A stretch of DNA of 10,762 nucleotides, from assembly GCA_949070545.1 (NCBI GenBank), contig CARTQV010000020.1:1-10762 (forward strand), in the 5' to 3' direction. This document shows positions 5,421 to 10,762 of this stretch, piece by piece. How positions within the stretch are numbered: the first letter of the stretch is position 1; each line of letters starts with the position of its first letter. A program made the translations under genes and the position numbers. The notes beneath the pieces were generated by a model. The model saw only the letters and a list, made by a program, of their open reading frames with translations. It made no database searches and was not told the DNA's origin. This stretch comes from an uncultured Candidatus Saccharibacteria bacterium (GTDB lineage: Bacteria; Patescibacteriota; Saccharimonadia; Saccharimonadales; Saccharimonadaceae).

Positions 5421-5795
5421 CTATTTGAAGAACTCCTTCATTTTAGAATCCGATGTCTTAATAGCTTCTTTAATATCGTCCTCAGATACATCACACCAGC
5501 CACTACTCTCGACATAACCACTTTTACTAACCGAGCATTCCCATTCGATTTTTTTATTACCATAAACTTTATATTCTATAGTAACTTCACCGCCCCCGAA
5601 AAATCCCATGTAGCTTTTCGTCAAAGTTCCTTCTTTGACTACTGAATTTTGATATGAATTATATGCGAATGCGATAATTCCCGATATAACTAAGACAACA
5701 CCAATAATAAGTCCCACGATAAACTTCTTATTATTGATTAGTTTCTTACCCTTAGTGAGCTTGCTGTTCTTGGTAGATTGTTTTTGCGATTTCAT
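5421..5795 (-). CDS. Small single-pass membrane protein with two-Cys outer domain
   Basis: A 124-residue protein with ribosome site AAGGAG six to seven bases before ATG 5795. It has a very basic N-terminus (Lys-rich, 1-24), one membrane segment (about 25-45, FIVGLIIGVVLVISGIIAFA), then a small beta-rich domain outside (about 55-124) with two Cys (87 and 101) that could form a disulfide. By the positive-inside rule the short Lys-rich tail is cytoplasmic. The domain pattern GTLTKSYMGFFGGGEVTIEY is not one I can name. It is the first gene of a three-gene minus-strand operon and lies behind the structured RNA leader and terminator, so its expression is the one most directly controlled by that RNA. 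Confidence 0.75.
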   Translation of the reverse strand: MKSQKQSTKNSKLTKGKKLINNKKFIVGLIIGVVLVISGIIAFAYNSYQNSVVKEGTLTKSYMGFFGGGEVTIEYKVYGNKKIEWECSVSKSGYVESSGWCDVSEDDIKEAIKTSDSKMKEFFK

Positions 5796-5831
5796 GCCGA
5801 ATCTCCTTTTTGCTTAATTTATTTTAGTCGC

Positions 5832-5857
5832 AAAAAAGCGACCACATGCTAGTCGCT
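5832..5857 (-). terminator. Intrinsic terminator at the end of the structured leader RNA
   Basis: On the minus strand AGCGACTA (5857-5850) pairs with TGGTCGCT (5844-5837), 8 bp with one wobble, around loop GCATG, followed by a run of six T (5837-5832). It lies 36 nt before the start codon of the first operon gene. Its 3' arm has two other possible partners (5898-5908 and 5827-5831), so termination could be conditional. Confidence 0.7.
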
Positions 5858-5969
5858 AAACATTTACAAACTAAGCTCTAGAACTCAATCTGCTCCGCAT
5901 ATGGTCGCATTCCTGTTCTAGAGCTAATTGTGGCCGAAAACCACAATCGCCTAGTTATAAATGTTTAGC
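5832..5969 (-). ncRNA. Novel structured RNA, ~138 nt: three-way junction plus switchable terminator
   Basis: Predicted to start at about 5969, seven bases after a consensus -10. Its very first bases, GCTAAACATTTA (5969-5958), pair perfectly with TAAATGTTTAGC (5866-5855), closing the molecule. Inside are a 7-bp hairpin (5947-5941 with 5933-5927, 7-nt loop) and a 10-bp perfect hairpin GCTCTAGAAC/GTTCTAGAGC (5924-5915 with 5884-5875) with a 30-nt loop. A terminator with T6 ends it. The loop segment GCGACCATATG (5908-5898) is complementary to CATGTGGTCGC (5848-5838) over 11 nt with one G-U. That pairing would form a pseudoknot and break the terminator. It is either a cis-acting switch for the cargo operon or an independent small RNA. 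I recognise no known family. All pairings were found by eye; no folding was computed. Confidence 0.6.
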
Positions 5970-5975
5970 ATTCTT

Positions 5976-6004
5976 ATTGTAGCACGTCAAGGCTGAACTG
6001 TCAA
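5976..6004 (-). promoter_or_regulatory. Strong promoter of the structured RNA and cargo operon
   Basis: Minus strand: perfect -35 TTGACA (6004-5999), 17-bp spacer, extended -10 TGC-TACAAT (-10 at 5981-5976). The start point near 5969 coincides with the first base of the 12-bp closing stem, which supports both the promoter and the RNA call. It diverges from the promoter of the 6163 gene about 120 bp away. Confidence 0.8.
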
Positions 6005-6037
6005 GAGCTAATGTTAAGCCTCCCAGACGTTCGAGAT

Positions 6038-6110
6038 TCATCTCTCGCCTATCTCTAGACTAAAAGACGATAAAACTATTACTTTGGACACTAGAATTCA
6101 CGAGAGATGA
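6038..6110. repeat. 10-bp inverted repeat between divergent promoters
   Basis: TCATCTCTCG (6038-6047) and CGAGAGATGA (6101-6110) are exact reverse complements 53 bp apart, in the gap between the minus promoter (5976-6004) and the plus promoter (6124-6152). A local CGAGAT...ATCTC partial repeat (6032-6046) overlaps the left arm. The layout would suit a regulator binding both arms. No regulator gene is obvious in the window. Confidence 0.4.
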
Positions 6111-6123
6111 CGAGAACATGCTG

Positions 6124-6152
6124 TTGCTAAATATTATTTTTTATGCTATCAT
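6124..6152 (+). promoter_or_regulatory. Promoter of the 6163 gene with near-zero leader
   Basis: -35 TTGCTA (6124-6129), 17-bp spacer, extended -10 TGC-TATCAT (-10 at 6147-6152), ten bases before ATG 6163. The mRNA leader would be only about 3-5 nt, although AGGA at 6155-6158 would be a weak ribosome site if transcription began earlier. Confidence 0.6.
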
Positions 6153-6162
6153 TTAGGATAAT

Positions 6163-7128
6163 ATGCTAGTTGATTCTATGAAAAAGCCAAACCAAGATTG
6201 GACATTTAACAGATTCGTCACAAAAGCACCAGATTCTGTGCTTGCTTATGCTAAAAATGAAAAGCAAAAAGAAGCTCTGCGAGAACTGTATCGAGATAGT
6301 AAGATATTGAACGACTATTACGAACAAGCCTTGAACAAAGATAGCAACGGCAATAATAGAAGTAAAACGTACGCAAAATTAGACTTTGAACGCGATATAG
6401 CCTATTTTAAGATTTTAATGTCATTTGACCCTCGATTGCGGAACGCTAGAACAATAATCCAACACTGTACTGCGGAAAGCGTTGAAGCTAATAAAGATAG
6501 TTTGGTTAGCTATTTCCGCTGTTTTGATACATCAGTCAATGTCGATAACGCTAATAATCAATCAAAGACACTATATAGCATAAATGTTGCGTTAATGGCT
6601 TACTATAACATCATAAATAATCCAAAGGCGATTCCAGCTTTTGCAATTACTCGTGATTTTGAAAATAATCAAGTATCGAGCATTGCCATCCATGTTAATC
6701 CCTACACATCGCAAGACGAATTACTTTTTCTAATTAAAAATGATTGGGATTATATTGGGGAGCAGATATATGGTGGAGTAAAAGATGTCGAGACAAAGCG
6801 TAAAAAGACCCTTGATTCCAACGTATTGCAAAACGTTATTCTTAGGTTCTTAATCGCTAATGATTTTTCCAATACGGATATTGAGAGCATAGCCAAAGAG
6901 ATTTTTTACTCGGACAATGCAATCTTTCCAGCCAACAGAGAGACAATCACCGCCGATGACTGTGCTACTTATCGGTATAGGGTTAATAAACGCTCTGAGT
7001 ATGACTGGTTCCGCAAAGCAATAGCTGATTATCGGGAATATACTAATAGTTCAAATTCCCAAGAATTCGACTTGGACTTTGATGACGAGTTTCTTAGATT
7101 TGAAATCAAACCTCATGTCGAGAATTAG
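6163..7128 (+). CDS. Hypothetical 321-aa protein of the mobile element
   Basis: I do not recognise this protein. It is soluble, with no signal peptide or membrane helix, and mostly helical by composition. The first third is charged and Asn/Lys-rich (AYAKNEKQKEALRELYRDSK, 29-48). The middle has a helical ALMAYYNIINNPKAIPAFAI stretch (143-162). There are scattered Trp/Tyr residues and an acidic tail (EFDLDFDDEFLRFEI). ATG 6163 is preferred because the extended -10 is ten bases upstream; Met6 (6178) is an alternative. It stands alone between divergent promoters, in the position where phage satellites and integrative elements often keep regulators or replication accessory genes. A DNA-binding or accessory replication role would be a guess. 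Confidence 0.65.
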   Translation: MLVDSMKKPNQDWTFNRFVTKAPDSVLAYAKNEKQKEALRELYRDSKILNDYYEQALNKDSNGNNRSKTYAKLDFERDIAYFKILMSFDPRLRNARTIIQHCTAESVEANKDSLVSYFRCFDTSVNVDNANNQSKTLYSINVALMAYYNIINNPKAIPAFAITRDFENNQVSSIAIHVNPYTSQDELLFLIKNDWDYIGEQIYGGVKDVETKRKKTLDSNVLQNVILRFLIANDFSNTDIESIAKEIFYSDNAIFPANRETITADDCATYRYRVNKRSEYDWFRKAIADYREYTNSSNSQEFDLDFDDEFLRFEIKPHVEN

Positions 7129-7133
7129 ATAGA

Positions 7134-7153
7134 ATATAAAATCTTTTTTATAT
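7134..7153 (+). terminator. AT-rich hairpin after the 6163 gene
   Basis: ATATAAAA (7134-7141) and TTTTATAT (7146-7153) pair perfectly around TCTT, six bases after the TAG stop. The stem is all A-T and has no T-run after it beyond its own T-rich arm, so it is a weak terminator candidate at best. Confidence 0.35.
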
Positions 7154-7177
7154 GCTAGGGGCAACCTTCTTTTTTGC

Positions 7178-7186
7178 TGTTAAGTT
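7178..7186 (+). promoter_or_regulatory. Possible extended -10 before the replication operon, leaderless
   Basis: TGT-TAAGTT (7178-7186) lies six bases before ATG 7193. The spacing matches the boxes before 3165 and 3600, and no ribosome site precedes this ATG. The -10 match is modest and no -35 is visible, so the call depends on the shared spacing. Confidence 0.35.
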
Positions 7187-7192
7187 GTGGGT

Positions 7193-7387
7193 ATGGACGA
7201 ATTCATCAGCCCCAATCGACTAGCCGAATTTCGCCAGACATTGGCGAAGCTTGGTTATGATGTCGCAGAAGAATCGCTGTATGACTCGGTTATTGCGATA
7301 ATCCGATTTGTGGCCGAAACAGAACGACTCCACATCGAAAATGCTAACTCTAAAGGAGGTAAAAATGCCCAAAACAACAAAGGCTAA
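7193..7387 (+). CDS. Small helical protein coupled to the replication ATPase (64 aa)
   Basis: A 64-residue protein from ATG 7193; a GTG two codons earlier is possible but would sit inside the promoter-to-start gap. The first 45 residues look like two or three amphipathic helices (LAEFRQTLAKLGYDVAEESL, then YDSVIAIIRFVAETERL), and the tail is short, Gly/Asn/Lys-rich and disordered. No family recognised. The last 23 nt overlap the ATPase gene, and the ATPase ribosome site (AAAGGAGGT, 7352-7360) lies inside it. The two are therefore translationally coupled, and this protein is likely a partner or regulator of replication. Confidence 0.65.
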   Translation: MDEFISPNRLAEFRQTLAKLGYDVAEESLYDSVIAIIRFVAETERLHIENANSKGGKNAQNNKG

Positions 7388-8996
7388 AAAGCAAACTAAA
7401 AAATCACAAAATCAAGACGCACAAGATGAGCAAGGCAAGCCAAAGCTACATGTTAGCGATGTCGTTGAAGCTGTCACAGAATTTGCGATTTTATTCCGTG
7501 ACCAGAACAATGATCCGTTTATTGCTCCAAATGGAGATGGAACCAAAATCTACCGTATCGGAGGGAGAAATCGAGATTTTCGAGCTTGGTTAGGTAGTTT
7601 CATTCGTAATAAATTCAACGTTGTGTTCTCAATGGGAGGAATCGATAGTGTTGCTCAAGCACTTGAAAGCATCGCACTCGACACGGAATGTTCCAACCAA
7701 TATCCATTGGAGTTACGCACGGTATGGCGAGATAAGAACGACGATGCAGATCCAGAACTATACTATGATTTGGGCGAAAGTATGGTCCGCATTACTCCAA
7801 AAGGCTGGTCTATCGTCGCTCGATCTGAAATTATGTTCAGACGTTTCAGTCAACAGTTACCACAAGTCATTCCAGGAGATGGCGGAAACATTCTTGAGCT
7901 CGCAAAATATGTTAACTTGAGCGATAGAAATGATATATTGCTGTTTTTGGTGTTTGCTGTATCAGCTTTTATTCCTGGATACCCTCGTCCACTATGTTTG
8001 CTTTACGGAACTCAAGGGGCTGGCAAATCTACTCCGGGTCGTTTGCTTAAGCGACTGATTGACCCGACGAGCGTAGAAGGAACGGTCTTACCGACAAACC
8101 ATGAGGATTTTGTAAGAACAGCTAATCATCACGCATTATTAGTGTTTGACAATTTAAGTAGCATTAAGCCTAGTATTTCGGACGCATTGGCTCGGATTTC
8201 TACGGGAGATACATTCTCAAAACGAGCGTTATATACCGATGATGATGATATTGTTTATCGGTTACAGCGACCAGTAATGTTGAACGGTATCAATCAAGTC
8301 ATCACTCAGAGCGATTTACTTGATAGAAGCATACTTTTAGAAATGCATCGCATTGATAAGGCTAAAATGCGTACCGAAAAGGATTTTTGGGCAGATTTCG
8401 ATGAGCAGAAACCGCTGATTTTAGGTGCGATTTTTGACACGATTTCAAAAGCGATGGCGAAATTTCCTGAAATCCATCTGAAAGAACTTCCACGTATGGC
8501 GGATTTCGCAAAATGGGGGTACGCAATCGCCGATTCTATTGACGGATATACTGGAGAAGATTTTTTGTTGGCATATTCTGCCAATATCGCTAAACAGCAT
8601 GAACAAGCAATCGAATCGAGTCCGGTCGGAACCGCAGTTTATCTGTTTATGACGCGTGATGATGAGGCTAAGAACGGCTGGAAAGGCACAGCGACACAAC
8701 TCATGAATAGACTCGAAAATTATAATACTGGTCTTTCAGATCCATTGGCAAAAGAATTGAGCGTACTCACAAACGGTAGTTTATGGCCGAAAGATCCGTC
8801 ATGGTTTATGCGAAGATTAAACTATGTTTTACCAGATCTTGAGAGTCAAGGTATCCACATTGAGACTTATTGCAAAAAGAACCAGCGTATTATCAAAATC
8901 AAAAACTTAAACTACCTAAAAGAGCACCCAGAAATCATCCCTTTTTATCAGACTGAACTCGTTAAAAAACCGAAAAAACATTTTGACCCTTGCTAA
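7365..8996 (+). CDS. SF3/AAA+ replication ATPase (D5/Pri-Rep helicase-like)
   Basis: A 543-residue protein. ATG 7365 is chosen over an in-frame TTG at 7308 because AAAGGAGGT lies five bases upstream. The N-terminal tail is Lys/Gln-rich and disordered (1-28). A region of about 190 residues follows without clear primase motifs. Then comes the P-loop core: Walker A GTQGAGKST (215-223), Walker B LLVFDN (258-263), the RALYTDDDDIVY segment (about 287-298), sensor-1 Asn in PVMLNGI (307) and an arginine-finger candidate in DLLDRS (Arg 321). The C-terminus resembles a winged helix (LNYVLPDLESQGIHIE). Such proteins unwind the origin of phages, plasmids and satellites. As no primase domain is evident, priming may come from the host. 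It is co-transcribed with the 64-aa gene and followed by the recombinase. Confidence 0.85.
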   Translation: MPKTTKAKKQTKKSQNQDAQDEQGKPKLHVSDVVEAVTEFAILFRDQNNDPFIAPNGDGTKIYRIGGRNRDFRAWLGSFIRNKFNVVFSMGGIDSVAQALESIALDTECSNQYPLELRTVWRDKNDDADPELYYDLGESMVRITPKGWSIVARSEIMFRRFSQQLPQVIPGDGGNILELAKYVNLSDRNDILLFLVFAVSAFIPGYPRPLCLLYGTQGAGKSTPGRLLKRLIDPTSVEGTVLPTNHEDFVRTANHHALLVFDNLSSIKPSISDALARISTGDTFSKRALYTDDDDIVYRLQRPVMLNGINQVITQSDLLDRSILLEMHRIDKAKMRTEKDFWADFDEQKPLILGAIFDTISKAMAKFPEIHLKELPRMADFAKWGYAIADSIDGYTGEDFLLAYSANIAKQHEQAIESSPVGTAVYLFMTRDDEAKNGWKGTATQLMNRLENYNTGLSDPLAKELSVLTNGSLWPKDPSWFMRRLNYVLPDLESQGIHIETYCKKNQRIIKIKNLNYLKEHPEIIPFYQTELVKKPKKHFDPC

Positions 8997-8997
8997 T

Positions 8998-9073
8998 TAC
9001 GGCAATACGGCAATAACGGCAAAAGTATAAACTTGATACTCTAAAATCAGTATGTATTTTTGCCAACTTGCCG
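8998..9073. repeat. CGGCAA boxes: three direct and two inverted copies
   Basis: TACGGCAA occurs at 8998-9005 and 9006-9013 and, with one inserted A, at 9014-9022. Inverted copies lie at 9060-9065 (TTGCCA, one mismatch) and 9068-9073 (TTGCCG). Between them AGTAT and ATACT alternate (9025-9029, 9036-9040, 9049-9053). The inverted boxes fall on the -35 and spacer of the recombinase promoter. They look like binding sites for a regulator of the integrase, or short iterons for the neighbouring replication ATPase. Confidence 0.6.
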
Positions 9074-9088
9074 GATAGAATCTATAAG
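9060..9088 (+). promoter_or_regulatory. Recombinase promoter overlapped by repeat boxes
   Basis: -35 TTGCCA (9060-9065), 17-bp spacer, -10 TATAAG (9083-9088), each 5 of 6 to consensus. The start is expected near 9095, giving a short leader with ribosome site AAGGAG at 9109-9114. The -35 and part of the spacer coincide with CGGCAA-family boxes, so a protein bound there would block RNA polymerase. Confidence 0.6.
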
Positions 9089-9097
9089 GAAATGGAA

Positions 9098-9109
9098 AAG
9101 TTATAACTT
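9098..9109. repeat. Palindrome AAGTTATAACTT before the recombinase ribosome site
   Basis: A 12-bp perfect palindrome that directly abuts the Shine-Dalgarno AAGG. It shares 11 bp (AAGTTATAACT) with the copies at 3045 and 10650. It may be an operator for the recombinase gene. Confidence 0.4.
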
Positions 9110-9121
9110 AAGGAGTAAATA

Positions 9122-10747
9122 ATGGATAATGAACTCAAAAATCTAAAATTTGTTATGTATATGCGTAAATCTAGCGAATCAGATGACCGACAAGCTCTTT
9201 CGCTAGATGCTCAACGTGATAGTCTCGTAAAAGTCGCCAAACGCAATAAGCTAAAAATTATTACGGAATTTCGGGAGGCCAAATCAGCCTCAAAACCGAA
9301 TAATCGACCAGAGTTTGATAAAATGGTCAAACTAATTTCTACTGGAAAAGCTAATGCTATTTTATGTTGGAAAGAAGACCGGCTATCTCGAAATCCAGCC
9401 GAAAGCGGCTTAATCCAACAACTACTGGTTGATGGAAAAATCCGACGCATTATGACGCCCAATAAAAGTCATAAATCAGAAGATAATACTATTGGTTTAG
9501 CAGTTGAGGCTGGTATGAGTGCTCAATACACTAGAGATTTAAGTCGAAACGTCATGCGTGGACAAAGAGCGAACAATAAGCTGGGTGGAGTACATTTTCC
9601 AGCACCACAAGGATATATTAACGTTAGACGTAATAATCATGGGACTTTGGATTTGGACCAAGAACGAGCTCCACTTATGCGCAAGGCATTTGATATGTAT
9701 TTGACTGGGAATTATACAGTACCAGAAGTTTTATCTACCCTAAACAACGATTGGGGATTTCTAACTCGAAAACACTACAAAACCGGAGGAAAGCCATTAA
9801 GTCGTTCCTCATTATATGCTATTTTAGAAAATCCAGTTTATATGGGGTACGTCCGAGATTTGGACGATAAAACGAAATTACATAAGGGCGACTGGCCAGC
9901 CTTACTTTCAGAAGACGAATTTTACCGAATTCAAATGCTTTTGAAGAAATCTGGTTTCGGCCCACAGTCAAATTATTGTCTAAACCGTTTCGAGCTTAAA
10001 GGTATTTTTACTTGTGGGGAATGTGGTTGTTCCATTACGGCAGAAATTAAATCAAAGAAGCTTAAGGATGGTGGCGTAAATTACTACACTTACTATCACT
10101 GTACCCACAAGCGTAAATGTAGCCAGAAAGGTTGCGTTCGCGAAGAAAAATTATACGACCAAATTCAGTCTTTATTCAGACAATATAGAATTGACCAAAC
10201 TCTGTATGATTTAGCATTAGAAACTATGAAAGATATTAGTGCCAAAGAAATTGCCGAGCGATTGAATATTGATGATTCGCAAAACGTAAAAATCGAAACA
10301 ATGCAGGCCGAACATGACCGTTTAATCGACATGGCAACTCGTGGTCTTATCAGCGATGAAGATTTTGAGAGAAAATCCAAACAACTCAAAACTAATATCG
10401 AAAATATGAAAACGCTAAATGAAGAATTGCAACATAGATTAAAAAACCGTTACGAAATTATCGGCTCAACTTTAAAACAATTAAAACAGCAAGATGAGTT
10501 TATATTCAAATCTCAAGGAACCAAACGTAGCATGGTTCATGCCATAGGTTATAACCCAAAAATTATTGATAAAAACATAGATATTACCCCTTATACATGG
10601 CTGAAACCGATTCAGGATTTTTTAGAAAAAACAAAATCTCTCCACAATCAAGTTATAACTAACTCTGAACGGGGGAGAAAATGCTTTAAAAATGACCTAA
10701 GTCCAATCTGGCGGAAGGGACAGGATTCGAACCTGCGAGGCTATTAA
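9122..10747 (+). CDS. Large serine recombinase (integrase) reading into tRNA-Ser
   Basis: A 541-residue protein with AAGGAG seven bases before ATG 9122. The N-terminal resolvase domain has YMRKSS (13-18; catalytic Ser 17, Arg 15), the SLDAQ element (27-31) and DRLSRN (86-91). The central recombinase domain (about 150-280) includes SRSSLYAILENPVYMGYV. A zinc ribbon follows, with C298-x2-C301 and later Cys near 327, 333 and 338, then a coiled coil (about 390-445) and a C-terminal extension. It would join attP and attB to integrate the element. The last dozen codons (from Trp 530, tgg 10709-10711) are antisense to the tRNA-Ser 3' end and the stop lies within the tRNA. The extreme C-terminus therefore depends on the attachment junction and would change on excision. 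Family assignment is certain. Confidence 0.93.
   Translation: MDNELKNLKFVMYMRKSSESDDRQALSLDAQRDSLVKVAKRNKLKIITEFREAKSASKPNNRPEFDKMVKLISTGKANAILCWKEDRLSRNPAESGLIQQLLVDGKIRRIMTPNKSHKSEDNTIGLAVEAGMSAQYTRDLSRNVMRGQRANNKLGGVHFPAPQGYINVRRNNHGTLDLDQERAPLMRKAFDMYLTGNYTVPEVLSTLNNDWGFLTRKHYKTGGKPLSRSSLYAILENPVYMGYVRDLDDKTKLHKGDWPALLSEDEFYRIQMLLKKSGFGPQSNYCLNRFELKGIFTCGECGCSITAEIKSKKLKDGGVNYYTYYHCTHKRKCSQKGCVREEKLYDQIQSLFRQYRIDQTLYDLALETMKDISAKEIAERLNIDDSQNVKIETMQAEHDRLIDMATRGLISDEDFERKSKQLKTNIENMKTLNEELQHRLKNRYEIIGSTLKQLKQQDEFIFKSQGTKRSMVHAIGYNPKIIDKNIDITPYTWLKPIQDFLEKTKSLHNQVITNSERGRKCFKNDLSPIWRKGQDSNLRGY
10650..10661. repeat. AAGTTATAACTA repeat, right copy
   Basis: An exact 12-bp match to 3045-3056 in the same orientation, lying inside the recombinase C-terminal coding region about 50 bp before the tRNA end. 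With the left copy it would bracket about 7.6 kb. Its palindromic core suggests protein binding rather than a chance remnant, but chance cannot be excluded. Confidence 0.3.
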
Positions 10748-10762
10748 CCTGCCGGTTTTCAA
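10709..10762 (-). tRNA. tRNA-Ser(UGA), 3' part; 5' part outside window
   Basis: On the minus strand the visible part begins at U33 of the anticodon loop: TTGAAAACCGG gives anticodon UGA (10761-10759). A long class II variable arm follows (AGG...CCT, about 10750-10739). Next are a T arm, GCAGG-TTCGAAT-CCTGT (10736-10720), acceptor half CCCTTCC, discriminator G and an encoded CCA (10711-10709). The long variable arm, G73 and UGA anticodon all indicate serine. The D arm and 5' acceptor lie beyond the window. This gene is the probable integration target of the element. Confidence 0.85.

Noticed and set aside
5855..5969. Retron-type msr-msd RNA suggested by the end-to-end inverted repeat
   Set aside because: No reverse transcriptase gene is in the window, and the T6 terminator and downstream operon fit a leader RNA better.
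7308..7364. N-terminal extension of the replication ATPase from a TTG
   Set aside because: The strong AAAGGAGGT at 7352-7360 sits five bases before ATG 7365, and the extension overlaps the coding region of the 64-aa gene in another frame.
8998..9022. Short CRISPR-like or tandem repeat array
   Set aside because: Units are 8-9 bp with no spacers, and inverted copies follow; a regulatory or iteron role fits better. No cas genes are present.
9036..9060. Alternative recombinase promoter TTGATA-16-TATTTT (9033-9060)
   Set aside because: Its -10 matches only 4 of 6 with 16-bp spacing; TTGCCA-17-TATAAG a little downstream is closer to consensus at both boxes.
10709..10747. Conserved C-terminal motif of the recombinase (WRKGQDSNLRGY)
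   Set aside because: These residues are simply the antisense translation of the tRNA-Ser 3' end, not a protein domain.

Overview
The window looks like a piece of a Candidate Phyla Radiation (Patescibacteria) genome, most likely Saccharibacteria (TM7). This rests on small compact genes, standard stop usage (TGA ends the first gene), the style of the large serine recombinase and of the SF3-like ATPase, and a 'SLRCLAS'-type C-terminal cassette of a kind I associate with that group. No marker gene is present, so the assignment is an inference (about 0.6).

Left part (1 to about 2,900) appears to be host chromosome. It holds the 3' part of an ABC1/UbiB-type kinase, translationally coupled to a small two-helix membrane protein. 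A convergent gene encodes a GIN/DUF2807-type beta-solenoid protein without a visible signal peptide. That gene has a strong minus-strand promoter and a ~240-nt leader rich in hairpins, one of them terminator-like. Next come a 5'-truncated C-terminal cassette and a cluster of palindromes (2,916-3,023) that includes a 17-bp perfect inverted repeat.

From about 2,900-3,060 to about 10,710 the sequence reads as an integrated mobile element of roughly 7.6-7.8 kb. It carries a small DNA-binding/terminase-small-subunit-like gene, a tiny hypothetical gene, a minus-strand cargo operon (small membrane protein, membrane-anchored Cys-containing protein, GIY-YIG nuclease-like protein), an unrecognised 321-aa gene, a 64-aa gene coupled to an SF3/AAA+ replication ATPase, and a large serine recombinase. 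The recombinase reading frame runs antisense into the 3' end of a tRNA-Ser(UGA) gene at the right edge, so the right attachment junction is probably there. Integrase + replicative ATPase + terS-like gene + cargo is the layout of a phage satellite or a small integrative element.

The most unusual feature is the 5' leader of the cargo operon (minus strand, about 5,969 to 5,832). A consensus promoter starts an RNA exactly at a 12-bp end-to-end stem. The stem encloses two perfect hairpins and is followed by an intrinsic terminator. The terminator's 3' arm is also complementary over 11 nt to the loop of the second hairpin, so pseudoknot and terminator are mutually exclusive. I recognise no known RNA family. 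Several plus-strand element genes have -10 boxes only 6-10 nt before ATG, suggesting leaderless transcripts. All functional statements are read by eye from sequence; no database search or folding software was run.
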